Shown one piece after another: positions 61,376 to 64,000 of a DNA stretch of 64,000 bases. Made by a program: the position numbers and the translations under genes. The notes under the pieces were generated by a model, which was not told the origin of the DNA, did not search any database, and saw only the letters and a program-made list of their open reading frames with translations. Origin of the DNA: CAWJMN01 sp963844055 (GTDB lineage Bacteria; Planctomycetota; Planctomycetia; Pirellulales; Pirellulaceae); the NCBI GenBank assembly GCA_963844055.1, contig CAWJMN010000001.1, forward strand, positions 2,480,001 to 2,544,000, read 5' to 3'. The stretch's first letter is position 1; each line of letters opens with the position of its first letter.

Positions 61376-62167
61376 ATGCCACGTTTGATGCCATCCGTTC
61401 AGGTTTCATGGGCGAAGCAAATTGCTTCGGCTTTCTGCCTGATTTGCGTGCTGGGTTTGTCGTCGACTGCGATTGTTTGGGGGGAAGATGCTCCCAAAGA
61501 AGAGCCTGCGGCAAGTGGTGAAGCGAAAGCTGCTCCCGAGGCGGAAGCCAAGGCGGCTGACGTGAAGGCCGACGAACATGGTAAGGACGCTCATGGGGGT
61601 GGTTCGCATGATGGCCATCATCACGATGCAACCAACCTGACCGAAGCAAATGCATCAGAAACGTTGCATGAGATCGCTGATCCCAAGTTCCAAGACTCGA
61701 TTGCCTCTTTGGTAATCTTTGGCTTGTTAATGGCAGTGCTCATTAAGTTCGCTTGGGGACCAATCACCAAGGGACTTGATGCTCGCGAAAGCAGCATTGC
61801 AGAAAAGATCGAGCAAGCTCGTTTGGGGGCCGAAAAGGCCACCAAGCAATTGCAAGAGTACGAAGCCAAGCTGGCAGCTGCAACGGAAGAGGCACGAGGA
61901 ATTGTGGCTCAAGCTCGCGTAGATGCCGAGGCGACAAGAGAGAAGATCATTGCCGAAGGAAAGGCTGTTTCTCAGCAAGAGCGTGACCGCGCGATTGCCG
62001 ATATTCATGCCGCGAAGGCCCAGGCACTGTCGGAAATTGCTCGCAAGAGCGTTGACGCAGCGATTGGTTTGGCCAGCAGCATTGTGAAGCGTGAAGTCAA
62101 GGCTGCCGATCATGAGCAGCTCATTGGTGAAACGATTTCGCAGTTTTCCAAGACCGGCTTGAACTAG
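61376..62167 (+). CDS. atpF: F0 ATP synthase subunit b (AtpF), long N-terminus
   Basis: 263 residues from the ATG at 61376, longer than the usual 155-170. Residues 1-35 resemble a signal peptide (IASAFCLICVLGLSSTAIVW), then a stretch rich in Ala, Glu and His (HGKDAHGGGSHDGHHHDATN). The membrane helix DSIASLVIFGLLMAVLIKFA precedes the classic b-subunit coiled coil (ITKGLDARESSIAEKIEQAR, ATKQLQEYEAKLAAATEEAR). It joins F0 to F1 as the stator. Shared signal-like starts in AtpE and AtpF are discussed in the findings. Confidence 0.93.
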   Translation: MPRLMPSVQVSWAKQIASAFCLICVLGLSSTAIVWGEDAPKEEPAASGEAKAAPEAEAKAADVKADEHGKDAHGGGSHDGHHHDATNLTEANASETLHEIADPKFQDSIASLVIFGLLMAVLIKFAWGPITKGLDARESSIAEKIEQARLGAEKATKQLQEYEAKLAAATEEARGIVAQARVDAEATREKIIAEGKAVSQQERDRAIADIHAAKAQALSEIARKSVDAAIGLASSIVKREVKAADHEQLIGETISQFSKTGLN

Positions 62168-62263
62168 TCAACCTTGGATCGGTAAGTACGGCTTGGTCGT
62201 TGCTTTGGCGATGGCCGACCGCAGATTTGTTAAATTTCGCCGAAAAGAAGCGGACGTATTTCC

Positions 62264-62902
62264 ATGTCGGAAGAAAATGCCAAGTTAGAGCAGTTTGACC
62301 CAGGCAGGGCCCAGTTGGCTTTGACCTATGCCAAGGCTTTGCTTGGTTCTGCCGAGAGTGCTGGAAAAAGTGATGCTTCCTTGGGGGCGCGTCTGGTTGA
62401 AGAACTAGAGTCGCTGGTGAGGGACCTGCTTCCTAAGCTTCCATCGTTTGGGCAAGCACTTCGTTCACCACGGTTGTCGGCCGACGAGAAGATCGCTTTG
62501 CTCGATAAGGCCTTTACGGGCCGGATGGAAGCGGGGCTGTTACGGTTTTTAAAGGTTGTGGCACAGCACGGCCGATTGGATTGCCTCGAAGCGATTTCGG
62601 TTTCGGCTCGCCAGCAATTTGATGCTTTGCATGGCCGGATCGAGGTGCAAATCCGCACGGCTGCTCCTATCAGCAATCCGCTTCGTGATCGCATTGCGGC
62701 ACGGCTCGGCGAATTGCTCGGCAAGGAAGTGATCATCAAGGCTTCGGTTCAACCGAATTTGCTGGGTGGTGTTGTGGTTCGAGTTGGCGACACGCTGCTG
62801 GATGGCAGCTTGCTTAGCCGGCTGGAAAAGATGCGAGTCTCTGCCATTGACGGAGCTTCGCAGGCGATTGGGAATAGTTTGGGGCGTTTTGTAACGTCGT
62901 AG
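62264..62902 (+). CDS. atpH: F1 ATP synthase subunit delta (AtpH)
   Basis: 212 residues. LTYAKALLGSAESAGKSDAS opens the six-helix N-terminal domain; the C-terminal block KEVIIKASVQPNLLGGVVVR with VGDTLLDGSLLSRLEKMR is the OSCP/delta signature. It sits on top of F1 and binds subunit b. 96 bp after atpF and 113 bp before atpA. Confidence 0.95.
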   Translation: MSEENAKLEQFDPGRAQLALTYAKALLGSAESAGKSDASLGARLVEELESLVRDLLPKLPSFGQALRSPRLSADEKIALLDKAFTGRMEAGLLRFLKVVAQHGRLDCLEAISVSARQQFDALHGRIEVQIRTAAPISNPLRDRIAARLGELLGKEVIIKASVQPNLLGGVVVRVGDTLLDGSLLSRLEKMRVSAIDGASQAIGNSLGRFVTS

Positions 62903-63015
62903 TCGAACGACTGGGAACTTGGCAAGCTAAGTGCACTTTGTCCATCGGTGCACCTACGTGAGATTTCTCGCAAGTCCTTTGGGTAGGGTTTGCGTTTTCG
63001 AAGAGAGAGATTGCA

Positions 63016-64000
63016 ATGAAGTTTAATGCTGACGAGATTGCTTCGGTCATTCAAAAAGAGATCGAAACGTACGAGAGTCAGTTAGATGTGCGCGAAGTTG
63101 GTACCGTCCTTGAAGTGGGTGACGGTATCGCACGCGTGTATGGCCTCTCTGGTTGTATGTCGGGCGAAATGCTCGAGTTCCCCGGTGGTATCATCGGCGT
63201 GGCATTCAACCTGGAAGAAAACAGCGTCGGTGTCATCATCTTGGGTGACTACCTGGCGATCAAGGAAGGGGACGAAGTCCGTGCCCTGGGTAAGCTGCTC
63301 TCCGTACCTGTCGGTGAAGCAGTGATTGGTCGCGTGCTCGATGCACTGGGTAACCCCATCGATGGCAAGGGGCCAGTTGCAACGACCGAACGCCGCAACG
63401 TGGAATTGATGGCTCCTGGTGTGGCTGAACGCCAACCAGTTCGCGAGCCTTTGCAAACCGGTATTAAGGCCATCGATGCGATGACGCCGATTGGACGCGG
63501 TCAACGCGAACTGATCATCGGTGACCGCAAGACGGGCAAGACCACGATCGCCCTGGACACGATCCTGAATCAAAAGGATTCGGGCGTGAAGTGCTTCTAC
63601 GTGGCCATTGGTCAAAAGGACTCTTCGATCGCGAATACGATTCGCATTTTGGAAGAGAAGGGGGCCATGGCCTACACCACGGTCATCGTGGCTGGTGCTA
63701 GTGCTCCTGCTCCGCTGCAGTTCTACTCGGCTTACTCCGGTACGGCGATGGCTGAGTACTTCATGTTCAATGGTCAACATGCTTTGATCGTGTATGACGA
63801 TCTTTCCAAGCAAGCGGTGGCCTATCGCCAATTGTCGCTGCTGGTACGTCGTCCTCCAGGTCGTGAAGCGTATCCTGGTGACGTGTTCTATTGCCATAGC
63901 CGCTTGCTCGAACGTTCTTCGAAGCTTTCGAAGGAACTGGGCGGTGGTTCGCTGACGTCGCTGCCGATCATTGAAACGCTTGAAGGCGAAGTTTCGGCTT
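63016..64000 (+). CDS. atpA: F1 ATP synthase subunit alpha (AtpA), 5' part
   Basis: ATG at 63016 with AGAGAGA upstream; about 328 codons are present and the frame runs off the right edge. It shows the N-terminal barrel (VGDGIARVYGLSGCMSGEML), the Walker A motif GDRKTGKTT, FYVAIGQKDSSIA, VYDDLSKQAVAYRQLSLLVR RP, and SSKLSKELGGGSLTSLPIIE. The alpha subunit carries non-catalytic nucleotide sites. The downstream atpG, atpD and atpC should lie outside the window. Confidence 0.98.
   Translation, partial: MKFNADEIASVIQKEIETYESQLDVREVGTVLEVGDGIARVYGLSGCMSGEMLEFPGGIIGVAFNLEENSVGVIILGDYLAIKEGDEVRALGKLLSVPVGEAVIGRVLDALGNPIDGKGPVATTERRNVELMAPGVAERQPVREPLQTGIKAIDAMTPIGRGQRELIIGDRKTGKTTIALDTILNQKDSGVKCFYVAIGQKDSSIANTIRILEEKGAMAYTTVIVAGASAPAPLQFYSAYSGTAMAEYFMFNGQHALIVYDDLSKQAVAYRQLSLLVRRPPGREAYPGDVFYCHSRLLERSSKLSKELGGGSLTSLPIIETLEGEVSA

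Overview
The window looks like the chromosome of a planctomycete, most like Pirellulales. The basis is the gene families: paired PSCyt1/PSCyt2/PSD1 (DUF1549/DUF1553) and DUF1501 genes, a DUF1552/DUF1592 pair, a PVC-type heme-binding dehydrogenase, Gfo/Idh/MocA and DUF1080 proteins, a Ser/Thr kinase beside an ECF sigma factor, and many Tat or Sec exported proteins of unknown role. I cannot name the species. No phage, IS element or CRISPR array was seen.

Layout. 1-6.2 kb: end of a metallo-hydrolase, a repeat-containing lipoprotein, a PVC-type dehydrogenase and an M28 peptidase with PDZ domains. 6.5 kb: tRNA-Ser(GCU) with its terminator. 7-11.5 kb: DUF1552, DUF1592 cytochrome and an HMA-like protein. 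11.5-16.8 kb: an enolase-superfamily enzyme, then a VTC / DUF4956 / CotH operon read leftward. 17-21.7 kb: DUF1501, a DapA-family lyase and a VCBS-repeat protein. 21.8-22.1 kb: gdx (sugE) behind a guanidine-III riboswitch. 22-29.9 kb: secreted proteins, a trypsin-like protease, and Gfo/Idh and DUF1080 proteins. 30-34.7 kb: a kinase, a repeat/SecD-like membrane protein and an ECF sigma factor. 34.9-43.5 kb: two PSD1-DUF1501 pairs in tandem. 43.7-49.2 kb: methyltransferase, outer-membrane transporter-like protein, TPR protein, DUF72 protein and BCS1-like ATPase. 49.2-54.8 kb: an AraC-type regulator diverging from a four-gene hydroxyproline operon (Xaa-Pro peptidase, deaminase, epimerase, D-hydroxyproline dehydrogenase). 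54.9-58 kb: HEAT-like protein, LarE, DUF4912 protein. 58.7-64 kb: F-type ATP synthase operon atpZ-atpI-atpB-atpE-atpF-atpH-atpA, cut off inside atpA.

How parts fit. The hydroxyproline cluster would free Hyp from collagen-like peptides, epimerise it, oxidise the D-form and deaminate the product; the last enzyme (alpha-ketoglutarate semialdehyde dehydrogenase) is not in the window. The PSD1/DUF1501, DUF1592/DUF1552, Gfo/Idh and DUF1080 genes fit the complex-polysaccharide lifestyle of the group. The gdx gene is a guanidinium exporter under direct guanidine sensing.

A caution for every user of this sequence: six genes (PVC dehydrogenase, CotH, kinase, second DUF1501, larE, atpB) are each broken by what looks like one single-base indel, with the correct reading continuing in another frame. 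Because atpB should be essential, sequencing or assembly indels are the likeliest cause. Both halves are listed separately for each.
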